From: a virus
Virus record (IMG/VR): IMGVR_UViG_3300044641_010328
Coordinates: 1 to 64,000 of that record
Strand: one strand, 5' to 3'
Length of the DNA: 64,000 nt
Part shown: positions 1-5,691 of the stretch, in pieces
Layout of the letters: each line of letters starts with the position of its first letter
Position numbering within the stretch: position 1 is the first letter of the stretch
Translations under genes and position numbers: made by a program
The notes under the pieces: model-generated
Told to the model about the DNA's origin: nothing
Databases searched by the model: none
What the model saw: the letters and a program-made list of their open reading frames with translations, nothing else

Positions 1-204
1 TCACTTACGCTGGACGAACTCGTAGAGGTCCTCAGCAAGCGCCTTGATGTCTGCAGCGCTTGGTCCAGGTGGAAACGCGCTGATTGGCTGCTTTGCGAGC
101 TCTGCATTGCGCTGAATGATCTCACATTCAGCGTGCCACTTCTCAAATAGAATGTTCTTTGCCTCATTGAGCAGGCTGTGGCGAATTTCATATCCTGTTG
201 CCAT
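1..204 (-). CDS. Small conserved phage protein, unknown function
   Basis: A complete 67-residue ORF. The start is an ATG preceded by AAAGGAAAAGACA, a good ribosome site. The opening MATGYEIRH looks like that of a small protein I associate with large marine T4-like phages, but no function is known to me. The protein is charged and probably helical, with a Pro-rich turn near residue 45 (FPPGPS) and no membrane segment or signal peptide. It is the last gene in the window, downstream of tRNA-Ser. I would not assign a role. Confidence 0.75.
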   Translation of the reverse strand: MATGYEIRHSLLNEAKNILFEKWHAECEIIQRNAELAKQPISAFPPGPSAADIKALAEDLYEFVQRK

Positions 205-260
205 TGTCTTTTCCTTTGTGTGTGTGTGAATGCCGGTGTTTATGTCGACCGACTGCGACC

Positions 261-283
261 TTTCGATCTTGCAGAGATCGAAA
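261..283 (-). other. Hairpin 3' of tRNA-Ser
   Basis: TTTCGATC and GATCGAAA form an 8-bp stem around a 7-nt loop, about 10 nt beyond the CCA end of tRNA-Ser. No U-run follows on the minus strand, so it is not a classic terminator. It could protect or define the tRNA 3' end. Function is inferred only. Confidence 0.35.
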
Positions 284-293
284 ACTGTGTAAA

Positions 294-384
294 TGGCGGA
301 AGCGGCCCGATTTGAACGGGCGGTGGGCTATTAACCCACGGAAGTTTTCAAGACTTCTGGAATAAACCGCTCTCCCACGCTTCC
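294..384 (-). tRNA. tRNA-Ser(TGA)
   Basis: A cloverleaf folds with a 7-bp acceptor stem (GGAAGCG/CGCTTCC), an encoded CCA, the anticodon loop CTTGAAA (anticodon TGA, reads UCA) and a long variable arm as expected for serine tRNAs. It is the last tRNA of the cluster and lies just downstream of the HNH endonuclease stop codon. Confidence 0.93.
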
Positions 385-386
385 AT

Positions 387-1124
387 TTAATTTTTTTGTG
401 TCTGTCTTCTGTAGAAGTCATATCTTCTTGTGTAGCAGTTTTTAGCATGAAAATCAGGCATAAGACGTCTTATTCTCTTGCTAACGACTTGTGGTATTTC
501 TTCAAGTCTGTCTGCAAGCAATTGAACCCATCCGTATTTAGAGAAGTCAATCTCACCAGACTCGTGCAATCGAAGAACTTCTTTTGTGAAGTCTTCTTCA
601 AATTGCGCTTTCATCTCTCTGAGCTTTGACATTGACTCGTCTTCCTTCTTCTTTTTGGATTCCTGCTTAAGCTTTCTCTCTGTCAGAGACTTTAAACGAG
701 CATCTAGTTTTTCTTTACTTAGCTCCTTCCTCTTATCGTAATCCTTGTTTCCGGGTCTTAAAATATCAGTGTTCTTTTTATTGCCTTTATTGTGCCAGTT
801 TCTATATTTTGGAGTTAAAGCGTGGCAATTTGGACAGAGAACTTGAAGATTTGAAAACTCATTGTTTTGGTGGTTTCCATCAATGTGGTCGATCTCCAGA
901 ATTGTAGATCCGCAGGACCTGCTTTCATTGAACCCGCAGCGGCTACATTTGTATTCTGACTTTTTCAGAAGGTGCAGCCGCCTAAGTCCGTGACCAGATT
1001 CTGCCCAGTTGTTCACTACTTCGTTGAAAAAATGATCTAAAAAATTGAAACTTCTATGATTCGCCGCAAAGTGGCTCCTCAGCGTCCTAAAAGAATCTGT
1101 CTCAAATTCACATATGCACTTCAT
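387..1124 (-). CDS. Free-standing HNH endonuclease in tRNA cluster
   Basis: A 245-residue protein. An N-terminal Cys/His finger (residues about 3-23, CICEF then HFAANH) is followed by an HNH core at about residues 60-110. That core has two CxxC pairs (CSRC and CPNC) and a central EIDHIDGNHQNNEFSNL, matching the HNH pattern of an Asp-His pair, an Asn, and zinc-binding cysteines. The C-terminal half is basic and lysine-rich, perhaps for DNA binding. The gene sits between tRNA-Thr and tRNA-Ser, a typical homing-endonuclease position, and is AT-richer than its neighbours, which suggests recent arrival. Its ribosome site CAGGAG lies inside an 18-bp hairpin (1127-1183), so translation is probably controlled. 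The target is unknown. Confidence 0.88.
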   Translation of the reverse strand: MKCICEFETDSFRTLRSHFAANHRSFNFLDHFFNEVVNNWAESGHGLRRLHLLKKSEYKCSRCGFNESRSCGSTILEIDHIDGNHQNNEFSNLQVLCPNCHALTPKYRNWHNKGNKKNTDILRPGNKDYDKRKELSKEKLDARLKSLTERKLKQESKKKKEDESMSKLREMKAQFEEDFTKEVLRLHESGEIDFSKYGWVQLLADRLEEIPQVVSKRIRRLMPDFHAKNCYTRRYDFYRRQTQKN

Positions 1125-1126
1125 AA

Positions 1127-1183
1127 TTTCGAACTCCTGATTCTAAATATCACTCAACATGAATTAGAACCAGGAGTTCGAAA
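1127..1183 (-). promoter_or_regulatory. RBS-sequestering hairpin with ATATTTA box (HNH gene)
   Basis: Bases 1127-1144 and 1166-1183 form an 18-bp stem with a single G-U pair, on the 5' side of the HNH endonuclease start at 1124. The 3' arm contains CAGGAG, the only evident ribosome site. The end of the loop carries ATATTTA (1144-1150). A transcript reading through from tRNA-Thr would hide the ribosome site. One starting just after ATATTTA would lack the 5' arm and expose it. The same architecture recurs at 3155-3179, 36140-36175 and 46821-46864. Confidence 0.6.
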
Positions 1184-1191
1184 AGTTTTTA

Positions 1192-1265
1192 TGGTGCCCA
1201 CGGGCTGAATCGAACAGCCAAATCGGCGTTACAAGGGCCGGGTTTTACCACTAAACTACGCGGGC
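1192..1265 (-). tRNA. tRNA-Thr(TGT)
   Basis: The acceptor stem is GCCCGCG/CGTGGGC with one G-U pair, and CCA is encoded. The anticodon loop CTTGTAA gives TGT (reads ACA). The T arm has GTTCGATTC. The anticodon stem has one C-C mismatch next to the loop, a minor oddity. Confidence 0.9.
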
Positions 1266-1302
1266 AATTCCGACCACTCACGCCTGGTCGGCCAGCGTTG
1301 CC

Positions 1303-1413
1303 TCACTCCGCGGCTTCGGCGGAATCAGCGCTGTCGGACTCATCAGAGCCAGAGCAACCGCCGAGCGTGGCGATGCTGAGCATTCCGATGAGGGTAAACA
1401 GTGCGATCTTCAT
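1303..1413 (-). CDS. Tiny lipoprotein (36 residues)
   Basis: An ORF below usual annotation cut-offs, but well supported. AAAGGAGTC lies at a good distance before the ATG. The protein starts MKIALFTLIGMLSIATLGGC, a signal peptide with a lipobox ending LGGC, followed by an acidic tail of Ser, Asp, Glu and Ala. The mature peptide would be about 17 residues anchored by lipidated Cys at position 20. Family knowledge: phage-encoded lipoproteins can modify the host envelope or block superinfection. No homologue is recognised, so the function is open. It resembles the lipoprotein at 2062-2364 in design. Confidence 0.7.
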   Translation of the reverse strand: MKIALFTLIGMLSIATLGGCSGSDESDSADSAEAAE

Positions 1414-1490
1414 ATCGACTCCTTTTGCATCCGTGATGCGTGTTAGATCATACACGATGTATGAACGGTTTATATCAACCAGAGGTCTAA

Positions 1491-1691
1491 TTATTCTGGC
1501 TTTGGAACTTCTCCGTCAAAGCTGACAAGCAGCTCCATCCGGCCAGAATGCTCATTCATCGTCCACTCCATGAAGTAGTTGCGCCGGAAGTGGGACGTGA
1601 AGGCAGTGTGATTACTCTGGCACCAGAGCTCAAGCGCCTCCATCACTTCCCCTTCAGTGAAGTAGAGGTTGACGAGATTCGTTTCCCTCAC
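1491..1691 (-). CDS. Hypothetical protein, GTG start
   Basis: A 66-residue protein of unknown function with three Trp/aromatic-rich stretches (LELWCQ, YFMEWTM) and no signal or membrane segment. The start is GTG at 1691. It overlaps the stop codon of the preceding 35-residue membrane peptide as GTGA, indicating translational coupling, and CAGGTGG lies just upstream. It probably works with, or is co-made with, that peptide. Confidence 0.65.
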   Translation of the reverse strand: MRETNLVNLYFTEGEVMEALELWCQSNHTAFTSHFRRNYFMEWTMNEHSGRMELLVSFDGEVPKPE

Positions 1692-1795
1692 GCGCCACCT
1701 GACGCCATGACGATGAATGGCATCACGAAAGCTGCGATGAATCCGATGATGACCAGTGCAAGCTCAATCTTTGAGCGGGTCTCGAAGTTGTCCAT
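1688..1795 (-). CDS. Small single-span membrane peptide
   Basis: A 35-residue ORF, MDNFETRSK followed by a hydrophobic segment of about 20 residues (LALVIIGFIAAFVMPFIVM) and a short GGA tail. CTGGAGA precedes the ATG. The ORF ends in TGA overlapping the GTG of the next gene. It looks like a one-pass inner-membrane peptide with its N terminus in the cytoplasm. No family is recognised. Small phage membrane peptides are often exclusion or lysis-timing factors, but nothing here proves that. Confidence 0.68.
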   Translation of the reverse strand: MDNFETRSKIELALVIIGFIAAFVMPFIVMASGGA

Positions 1796-1814
1796 GATAA
1801 TCTCCAGTTCAAAA

Positions 1815-1890
1815 TGGTGGACCGGGTGGGGAACGATCCCACGACGCGCGGATTAAGAGTCCGATGCTCTACCAACTGAGCTACCGGTCC
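1815..1890 (-). tRNA. tRNA-Lys(CTT)
   Basis: A regular cloverleaf with acceptor GGACCGG/CCGGTCC, encoded CCA, D arm GCTCAGTTGGTAGAGC and anticodon loop CTCTTAA (anticodon CTT, reads AAG). It is the first of three tightly spaced tRNAs, 4 nt from its neighbour. Confidence 0.94.
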
Positions 1891-1894
1891 AAGA

Positions 1895-1970
1895 TGGTGG
1901 CACTAACTTGATTCGAACAAGTGACAGAGCGTGTATGAAACGCTAGCTCTACCAGCTGAGCTATAGTGCC
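1895..1970 (-). tRNA. tRNA-Met(CAT), or Ile2
   Basis: Acceptor GGCACTA/TAGTGCC, encoded CCA, anticodon loop TTCATAC (anticodon CAT). The fully paired first base pair argues against an initiator tRNA. A CAT anticodon can also belong to tRNA-Ile2 if the C is converted to lysidine. A separate Ile(TAT) gene at 3192 would make that redundant, so elongator Met is preferred. Confidence 0.88.
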
Positions 1971-1974
1971 AAAA

Positions 1975-2051
1975 TGGTAGGACTGGCCCGAATCGAACGG
2001 GCGACCCCCTGAATATCAGTCAGGTGCTCTAACCAGCTGAGCTACAGTCCT
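1975..2051 (-). tRNA. tRNA-Ile(GAT)
   Basis: Acceptor AGGACTG/CAGTCCT, encoded CCA, anticodon stem CCTGA/TCAGG and loop CTGATAT (anticodon GAT, reads AUC and AUU). The D and T arms are standard. Confidence 0.94.
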
Positions 2052-2061
2052 GTTTGTGACA

Positions 2062-2364
2062 TCACTCTGGCGTTGCGGTATCGCTGCCGGTGTCAGACGT
2101 GCCCGTGTCGGATCCCGTATCAACAGGATCGGTCGCGGTGTCACCAGTGTCAACCGGGTCAACTGCGGTATCGGCAGTATCTCCGGTCTCACCTGTCTCC
2201 TCGGTGTCAGCAGTATCAGCTGTGTCGCCCGTGTCGATCACGTCACCGGAGTCATCAGCGCAGCTCTCGCCGGTGTCATCAGTCTCCTTGACGTCCTCGT
2301 CAGTGCTGCAAGCACCAAGTGCCAGAAGTCCCATCGTCACAATTGAAATCATTACGTTGCGCAT
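2062..2364 (-). CDS. Acidic Asp-Thr-Gly repeat lipoprotein
   Basis: A 100-residue protein. Residues 1-19 form a signal peptide with lipobox LGAC, predicting lipidation at Cys19. Everything after is low-complexity Asp/Thr/Gly/Ala with repeats of the DTGDTADT type, so it is extremely acidic and unstructured. The ATG follows AAAAGGAGACAACAAG. Such Asp-Thr-Gly linkers are frequent in surface proteins of myxobacteria and other deltaproteobacteria in my experience, hinting at a host-derived gene. A role as a surface-exposed, charged tether or exclusion protein is speculation. The coding repeat makes the DNA prone to slippage. Confidence 0.78.
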   Translation of the reverse strand: MRNVMISIVTMGLLALGACSTDEDVKETDDTGESCADDSGDVIDTGDTADTADTEETGETGDTADTAVDPVDTGDTATDPVDTGSDTGTSDTGSDTATPE

Positions 2365-2430
2365 CTTGTTGTCTCCTTTTTTTGATGATAAAATATATCA
2401 AAATCTTTAGCCTTTTACAGGTTTTTATCT

Positions 2431-3144
2431 CTATAGTTGATCATAAGTTAAAATTTCAAGATTTTTGAATTCTTTCTTAGTAATCAGCTTTATACAAAGA
2501 TCAGGATGTTGCTCTTTTACAAGCTGCATCTTCTTTCTGTCTTTGTCAGAATAATAACCCTTGACTTCAATGATAAGATTGTCTGCAGGTACAAAGAAAT
2601 CAGGAGAGTATGTTCTTCTGATATTATCGTCAATGTACTTAATATAGTGCTTTCTTGTCCACAACACGCCTTGCCTGTCTAGCCACAGAGAAACATCTCT
2701 TTCCCATGTCCCCCTAAGGGAGCATTCGTTTCCAAAAGAATCGCAAGACTTGTACCACTTAACATTTTTAAATCCACCATTTCCACTTTCATTGAGAAAT
2801 CTTGATCTCGCTTCTGAAAGTTTCTCTTTGGTGGCAGCCTTAAGCGGTACGCCGATTCTGTTCTTCATAAATTCTCCAGCATCTACTCTCTTTCTTAGAG
2901 ATTGCTGGGTTTTTGCAACTCTTTCATCTGTTTCTGCTGTGAGACCCTTGTTCCATGACGGCTTTCCTGCTCTATTTTTTCTGAGCTCACTAAGTTGATT
3001 ATGAATCTTTTTGAGATGAGCATCGCCATCGCCATGGTTTAGCCAATAGTGTGTTGATATTCCATTTCTAGAATATTCTTTTTCACAAACATTGCATTTG
3101 TACCTTCCGTTTTCTCCTATCTTTGAAATTTCTTCTATCTTCAT
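2431..3144 (-). CDS. Zinc-finger/NUMOD3/PD-(D/E)xK free-standing endonuclease
   Basis: A 237-residue protein. The N terminus has a C2H2-type finger (CNVCEKEY then HYWLNH, residues about 17-37). A NUMOD3-like DNA-binding motif follows (GKPSWNKGLT, about 60-70). A second basic NUMOD3-like repeat is at about 95-115. The C-terminal nuclease core has SPDFFVP then LIIEVKGYY, fitting the PD-(D/E)xK signature with Asp, Glu and Lys. This domain order is typical of homing-type endonucleases that move near tRNA or conserved genes. It lies inside the tRNA cluster and is AT-rich relative to neighbours. Its ribosome site lies in the hairpin at 3155-3179. Confidence 0.82.
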   Translation of the reverse strand: MKIEEISKIGENGRYKCNVCEKEYSRNGISTHYWLNHGDGDAHLKKIHNQLSELRKNRAGKPSWNKGLTAETDERVAKTQQSLRKRVDAGEFMKNRIGVPLKAATKEKLSEARSRFLNESGNGGFKNVKWYKSCDSFGNECSLRGTWERDVSLWLDRQGVLWTRKHYIKYIDDNIRRTYSPDFFVPADNLIIEVKGYYSDKDRKKMQLVKEQHPDLCIKLITKKEFKNLEILTYDQL

Positions 3145-3154
3145 TTATTTCTCT

Positions 3155-3179
3155 CCAGCTTTAAATATTACTAAGCTGG
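3155..3179 (-). promoter_or_regulatory. RBS-sequestering hairpin with ATATTTA loop (endonuclease)
   Basis: CCAGCTT and AAGCTGG form a 7-bp stem around an 11-nt loop reading AGTAATATTTA on the minus strand. The 3' arm runs into CTGGAGAG, the ribosome site for the ATG at 3144. ATATTTA (3162-3168) therefore lies in the loop, 18 nt before the start codon. In phage T4 the homing endonuclease I-TevI is silenced early by the same arrangement (family knowledge). Confidence 0.55.
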
Positions 3180-3191
3180 CTGCTATGACCG

Positions 3192-3264
3192 TTGGCCCGG
3201 TGGGATTTGCACCCACGACTTCCACTTTATAAGAATGGCCTTCTGACTCCTGAATTACGGGCCA
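3192..3264 (-). tRNA. tRNA-Ile(TAT)
   Basis: Acceptor TGGCCCG/CGGGCCA, T arm GTGGG/CCCAC and anticodon loop CTTATAA give anticodon TAT, reading AUA. CCA is not encoded (ACG follows the acceptor stem), unlike most of its neighbours. The D stem is weak. Most bacteria read AUA with a lysidine-modified CAT tRNA, so a direct UAU reader is notable. Confidence 0.75.
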
Positions 3265-3324
3265 AGAACGGTTCCCAAGAGTCGATATTGAAGGACTTAT
3301 ATTCATCAAGCTTCAGACATCTAA

Positions 3325-3408
3325 TGGTCCGACAGGCAGGACTCGAACCTGCATACACCAATTACTCTTTTTAATTGACCGGATATAAGCCGGGGGAGAT
3401 ACTGTCGG
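3325..3408 (-). tRNA. Aberrant tRNA-like gene, D arm missing
   Basis: A perfect 7-bp acceptor stem (CCGACAG/CTGTCGG), encoded ACCA and a perfect T arm (GCAGG TTCGAGT CCTGC) are present, so this is tRNA-derived. The middle does not fold normally. CCGG-CTTATAT-CCGG can form an anticodon-like arm with TAT in the loop, leaving only about 7 nt where the D arm should be. A second hairpin, CAATTA/TAATTG, sits as an oversized variable arm. It could be a decayed tRNA, a D-armless Ile(TAT), or a tRNA mimic. Confidence 0.5.
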
Positions 3409-3413
3409 ATTTA

Positions 3414-3490
3414 TGGCCTCCTCGGCTGGACTCAAACCAGCGACATCTCGCTTAGAAGGCGAGCACTCTATTCAGCTGAGTTACGAGGAG
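3414..3490 (-). tRNA. tRNA-Arg(TCT), copy 1
   Basis: Acceptor CTCCTCG/CGAGGAG, encoded CCA, anticodon stem CTCGC/GCGAG and loop CTTCTAA (anticodon TCT, reads AGA). It is spaced 6 nt from the next tRNA. Its sequence differs greatly from the other Arg(TCT) gene at 3497, so the two did not arise by recent duplication. Confidence 0.93.
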
Positions 3491-3496
3491 ATTAGG

Positions 3497-3573
3497 TGGT
3501 GGGGTGTATAGGACTCGAACCTATAACCTAGGGAGTAGAAATCCCTTGCGCTATCCAGTTGCGCCAACACCCC
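3497..3573 (-). tRNA. tRNA-Arg(TCT), copy 2
   Basis: Acceptor GGGGTGT/ACACCCC, encoded CCA, D arm GCGC/GCGC, anticodon stem AGGGA/TCCCT and loop TTTCTAC (anticodon TCT). It is the first tRNA downstream of the promoter-like site at 3627-3656. Confidence 0.92.
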
Positions 3574-3626
3574 TTATTTCATCGTTAGTTCTCTCGGTTT
3601 TTCCACCGTTCCTTCCTAACTCTTTT

Positions 3627-3656
3627 ATTATAACCTAGTGCCTCGCGCTTTACACG
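3627..3656 (-). promoter_or_regulatory. Promoter-like site P1 (CGTGTA-N18-TATAAT)
   Basis: On the minus strand, TATAAT occupies 3632-3627 and CGTGTA lies 18 nt upstream inside TCTCGTGTAAAGC. It lies in the short gap after the 3663-4100 gene and would start transcripts of the tRNA-Arg pair and onward. The 13-nt block TCTCGTGTAAAGC is repeated exactly at the P2 site (5668-5680). Confidence 0.65.
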
Positions 3657-3662
3657 AGATTT

Positions 3663-4100
3663 TTATCGAAGGCTAGAATCAGCGAGCCGCTGCCAGAACT
3701 CACGCACAGAGCCCTCAGCAGAATCAGCCGGAAACTTCTTCACGATGTCATCAAAGTGAAAGGAGACCTCGATGAACTCTCCATCACGCTTTGCATGGGG
3801 TCCCATCGATTGTCCGAATGGATTAGAATCAGAGATACGCTTATCATTCACAGGCTGCGCAATATCAGAGAGCCCTGCTCGACGTAGATCATAGTCATCC
3901 TGCTTCACCTTGATGACTGGAGCAGACCGCTCAATCGCAGCGACACCGTTTGTCACACGGCCCGATCGGTTAACGCGCGTCTTACTATCAGCGAGACGAT
4001 TACATCCGAGTGACGGGTTGTCGCCTTTTTGGATGTGTTCCATTCCAAGCTGGACTGGAACCTGGTGCATGATGTCAATCTTTGCGCTGTTCGGAATCAT
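3663..4100 (-). CDS. Hypothetical protein
   Basis: A 145-residue soluble protein with no recognised family. The ATG is preceded by AAAAAGGAGATTGAT. The N-terminal half is basic and Asn/Arg-rich (SKTRVNRSGRVTNG), and the C-terminal third is acidic and aromatic (EVSFHFDDIVKKF, FWQRLAD). There are no transmembrane or signal segments. It follows the thioredoxin-like gene with a 14-nt gap, so the two are co-transcribed. Function is unknown. Confidence 0.7.
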   Translation of the reverse strand: MIPNSAKIDIMHQVPVQLGMEHIQKGDNPSLGCNRLADSKTRVNRSGRVTNGVAAIERSAPVIKVKQDDYDLRRAGLSDIAQPVNDKRISDSNPFGQSMGPHAKRDGEFIEVSFHFDDIVKKFPADSAEGSVREFWQRLADSSLR

Positions 4101-4113
4101 ATCAATCTCCTTT

Positions 4114-4431
4114 TTACTGGCCTGTCTCGGTCAAGCGCTGAACAAGGTTGTGGATCGCGGTCTCGTTGCCTCCGTCGACGCGGTCGAACTTAGAGCCGTT
4201 CAGATACCCGATGACGGTCGGTACGGACATGATTCCTGATGCCTTCGAGAACTCTTGCGCTGTCTCAATGTCAACGTAGACAAAAGTGACATCGCTATTC
4301 TCATTCTCAAGCTTCTCGAGCTTGGTCTTGAGCAGCCTGCAGGGATAGCACCACGAAGCGCTAAACTGGATAACAACACGTGGCGTGCTGTTGATGAGCT
4401 CATGAATGTTGTCGTCGTTTCGGATGATCAT
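4114..4431 (-). CDS. Thioredoxin-fold protein
   Basis: A 105-residue protein in one thioredoxin domain. The redox motif is SASWCYPCRLLK (Cys28/Cys31, WCxPC type), and a cis-Pro loop SVPTV follows at about residue 73. The length is that of a classical thioredoxin. The start is the ATG at 4431 behind GGAAAAACA. An in-frame upstream extension exists but overlaps the structured stretch at 4494-4607. Expected role: dithiol reductant, for instance for the class II ribonucleotide reductase encoded at 60318-62804 (family knowledge plus inference). The central YP pair makes it glutaredoxin-like in the active site. Confidence 0.9.
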   Translation of the reverse strand: MIIRNDDNIHELINSTPRVVIQFSASWCYPCRLLKTKLEKLENENSDVTFVYVDIETAQEFSKASGIMSVPTVIGYLNGSKFDRVDGGNETAIHNLVQRLTETGQ

Positions 4432-4440
4432 TGTTTTTCC

Positions 4441-4493
4441 TAGATGGCGACCGAGGAGTGACTTGAACAGGGGACCCGCGGATTTGGAATTGA
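4441..4493 (-). other. tRNA 3'-half-like remnant
   Basis: On the minus strand this stretch ends ...GTTCAAGTC...TCGGTCGCCA, resembling the T loop and CCA end of a tRNA. No matching 5' acceptor strand or paired T stem can be found upstream, so it is at most a tRNA fragment. It lies between the structured element and the thioredoxin start. Confidence 0.3.
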
Positions 4494-4607
4494 TTCCCAC
4501 CCCTCAACCCTGCTGGATGGAACCGAGGCTCCAAACTTCTGACCTTGCTAGCGCAGGGTGTCCCCGGTTGCGAGGGATGCCGGTTATCCGGCGGTCTGGG
4601 GTGGGAA
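4494..4607 (-). ncRNA. Candidate structured RNA element
   Basis: A 114-nt non-coding stretch closed by a perfect 10-bp helix (4494-4503 with 4598-4607). Inside are a perfect 7-bp helix (4507-4513 with 4553-4559) and a GC hairpin GCCGG-ATAA-CCGGC (4579-4592). It lies directly after the CCA of tRNA-Asn and before the thioredoxin gene. The pattern looks like a folded, multi-branched RNA or a leader element. No known riboswitch or tmRNA signature was recognised. An intron remnant or decayed tRNA array is an alternative. Confidence 0.4.
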
Positions 4608-4609
4608 AG

Positions 4610-4692
4610 TGGCTGCTCGGGTCGGATTCGAACCGACGTTGCACAAGGCACAGATTAACAGTCTGCTGACTAAGCCACTAGTCTACCGAGCA
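4610..4692 (-). tRNA. tRNA-Asn(GTT) with long variable loop
   Basis: Acceptor TGCTCGG/CCGAGCA, encoded CCA, T arm GTCGG/CCGAC and anticodon loop CTGTTAA (anticodon GTT). The variable region, about 12 nt (GCCTTGTGCAAC), is far longer than in usual asparagine tRNAs. The last codons and stop of the endonuclease at 4683 overlap the first 10 nt of this tRNA. Confidence 0.85.
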
Positions 4693-5399
4693 ATAGGTTT
4701 GTTATAGTATTGTAAGTGAAGGTTTTTCGTAAACCAGAAAGGTGTTCTTCCCGTTGATTCAGCATAATCAGACAAAACTTGTTTCTTGACTAGTGAAAGT
4801 TCATTGTATTTACGCCATTTATCATTTAATTTTTTGACAGATGCGAAGCTTTTACATTCAACTATGAAGCATTCATTTTTTGTATTGATTATAAAATCAG
4901 GAATAAATCTTCTTTTTCTACCGTTGTCATCAAACACGATAGATTCTTCACATCTTTTCATTTCAATTGCATTAAATACTGTCTCAAAATAGTTCAAGCA
5001 TGCATATTCTATTTTAGAATCACATCTTATTTCTTGATCTTGAAACTTGTACACGCATTTAATGGAATTAAAATTTGTCTTTCCTTCCATTATTGCTTTT
5101 GTTCTTGCAATTGAAAGTTTCTCTATTGTTTCTGGCCTTGAAACGGCATGTTTGTGCCCACAAGCTTTTGAACAAGTTTTTCTATATGATCTGCTTGGCT
5201 TAACACTAAAGGTCTTTGAACATTCCGGACATACTTTTTCAATAAGGATAGTTTTAGAAGATAAAGTTCTTGAAACTTTTGCATTCGTTTCTTCTCTATT
5301 GGTAAGAGAAGAAAAAGATCTGCTACATTTTGAACTACAAAATCTTCCGCTACCGTAGGTTCCCGTATTTTCAGTTCCACATTTTTCACAAGTTTTCAT
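4683..5399 (-). CDS. Zinc-finger PD-(D/E)xK free-standing endonuclease
   Basis: A 238-residue protein with two Cys-rich fingers at the N terminus (CEKCG...CSSKC at about 4-25; CPECSKTF...CSKAC at about 57-80). A nuclease core lies near residues 165-185 (FIPDFIIN then FIVECKSF), giving Asp, Glu and Lys of the PD-(D/E)xK fold. A Glu earlier in the core (KIEYACL) may complete the site. It is the third endonuclease in the tRNA cluster and is markedly AT-rich. Its stop codon TAG lies inside tRNA-Asn, an intimate fit that suggests selection for insertion without tRNA damage. The target is unknown. Confidence 0.8.
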   Translation of the reverse strand: MKTCEKCGTENTGTYGSGRFCSSKCSRSFSSLTNREETNAKVSRTLSSKTILIEKVCPECSKTFSVKPSRSYRKTCSKACGHKHAVSRPETIEKLSIARTKAIMEGKTNFNSIKCVYKFQDQEIRCDSKIEYACLNYFETVFNAIEMKRCEESIVFDDNGRKRRFIPDFIINTKNECFIVECKSFASVKKLNDKWRKYNELSLVKKQVLSDYAESTGRTPFWFTKNLHLQYYNKPIAR

Positions 5400-5462
5400 A
5401 ATGACCTCTAAAAGTAATTATCTCGAACTTGTGTCTTCTGCCTTATTTGTCAATAAAAGGAT

Positions 5463-5533
5463 AGCGGGCACCGGGATTCGAACCCGGTTATCCAGCTTGG
5501 AAGGCTGGTGCACAACCCATATGCCATGCCCGC
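5463..5533 (-). tRNA. tRNA-Gly(TCC)
   Basis: Acceptor GCGGGCA/TGCCCGC, T arm CCGGG/CCCGG, anticodon stem CCAGC/GCTGG and loop CTTCCAA (anticodon TCC, reads GGA). CCA is not encoded; the sequence continues TATC. Confidence 0.92.
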
Positions 5534-5537
5534 AGAA

Positions 5538-5613
5538 TGGTCGGACCACCCCGACTCGAACGGGGAATCGGGCTTTAGGAGAGCCCTGCGATATCCTGTT
5601 TCACCATGGTCCG
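5538..5613 (-). tRNA. tRNA-Arg(CCT)
   Basis: Acceptor CGGACCA/TGGTCCG, encoded CCA, T arm CCCCG/CGGGG and anticodon loop CTCCTAA (anticodon CCT, reads AGG). With the two TCT genes this makes three tRNAs for AGA/AGG arginine codons. Confidence 0.93.
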
Positions 5614-5648
5614 TTTTGCTTTAGCGATAACCTCGCCTCGACTCTCTT

Positions 5649-5677
5649 ATTATACCATGGGAGACAGGCTTTACACG
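5649..5677 (-). promoter_or_regulatory. Promoter-like site P2 (CGTGTA-N17-TATAAT)
   Basis: TATAAT at 5654-5649 and CGTGTA 17 nt upstream, in the gap between the 5692 gene and tRNA-Arg(CCT). It would drive tRNA-Arg, tRNA-Gly and the endonuclease. It carries the same 13-nt TCTCGTGTAAAGC block as P1. Confidence 0.65.
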
Positions 5678-5691
5678 AGAAGAAAAAAATA

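Noticed and set aside
4432-4500. Longer N terminus for the thioredoxin-like protein
   Set aside because: It would overlap the tRNA-like and structured RNA stretch, while GGAAAAACA precedes the internal ATG and the shorter form has the usual thioredoxin length.
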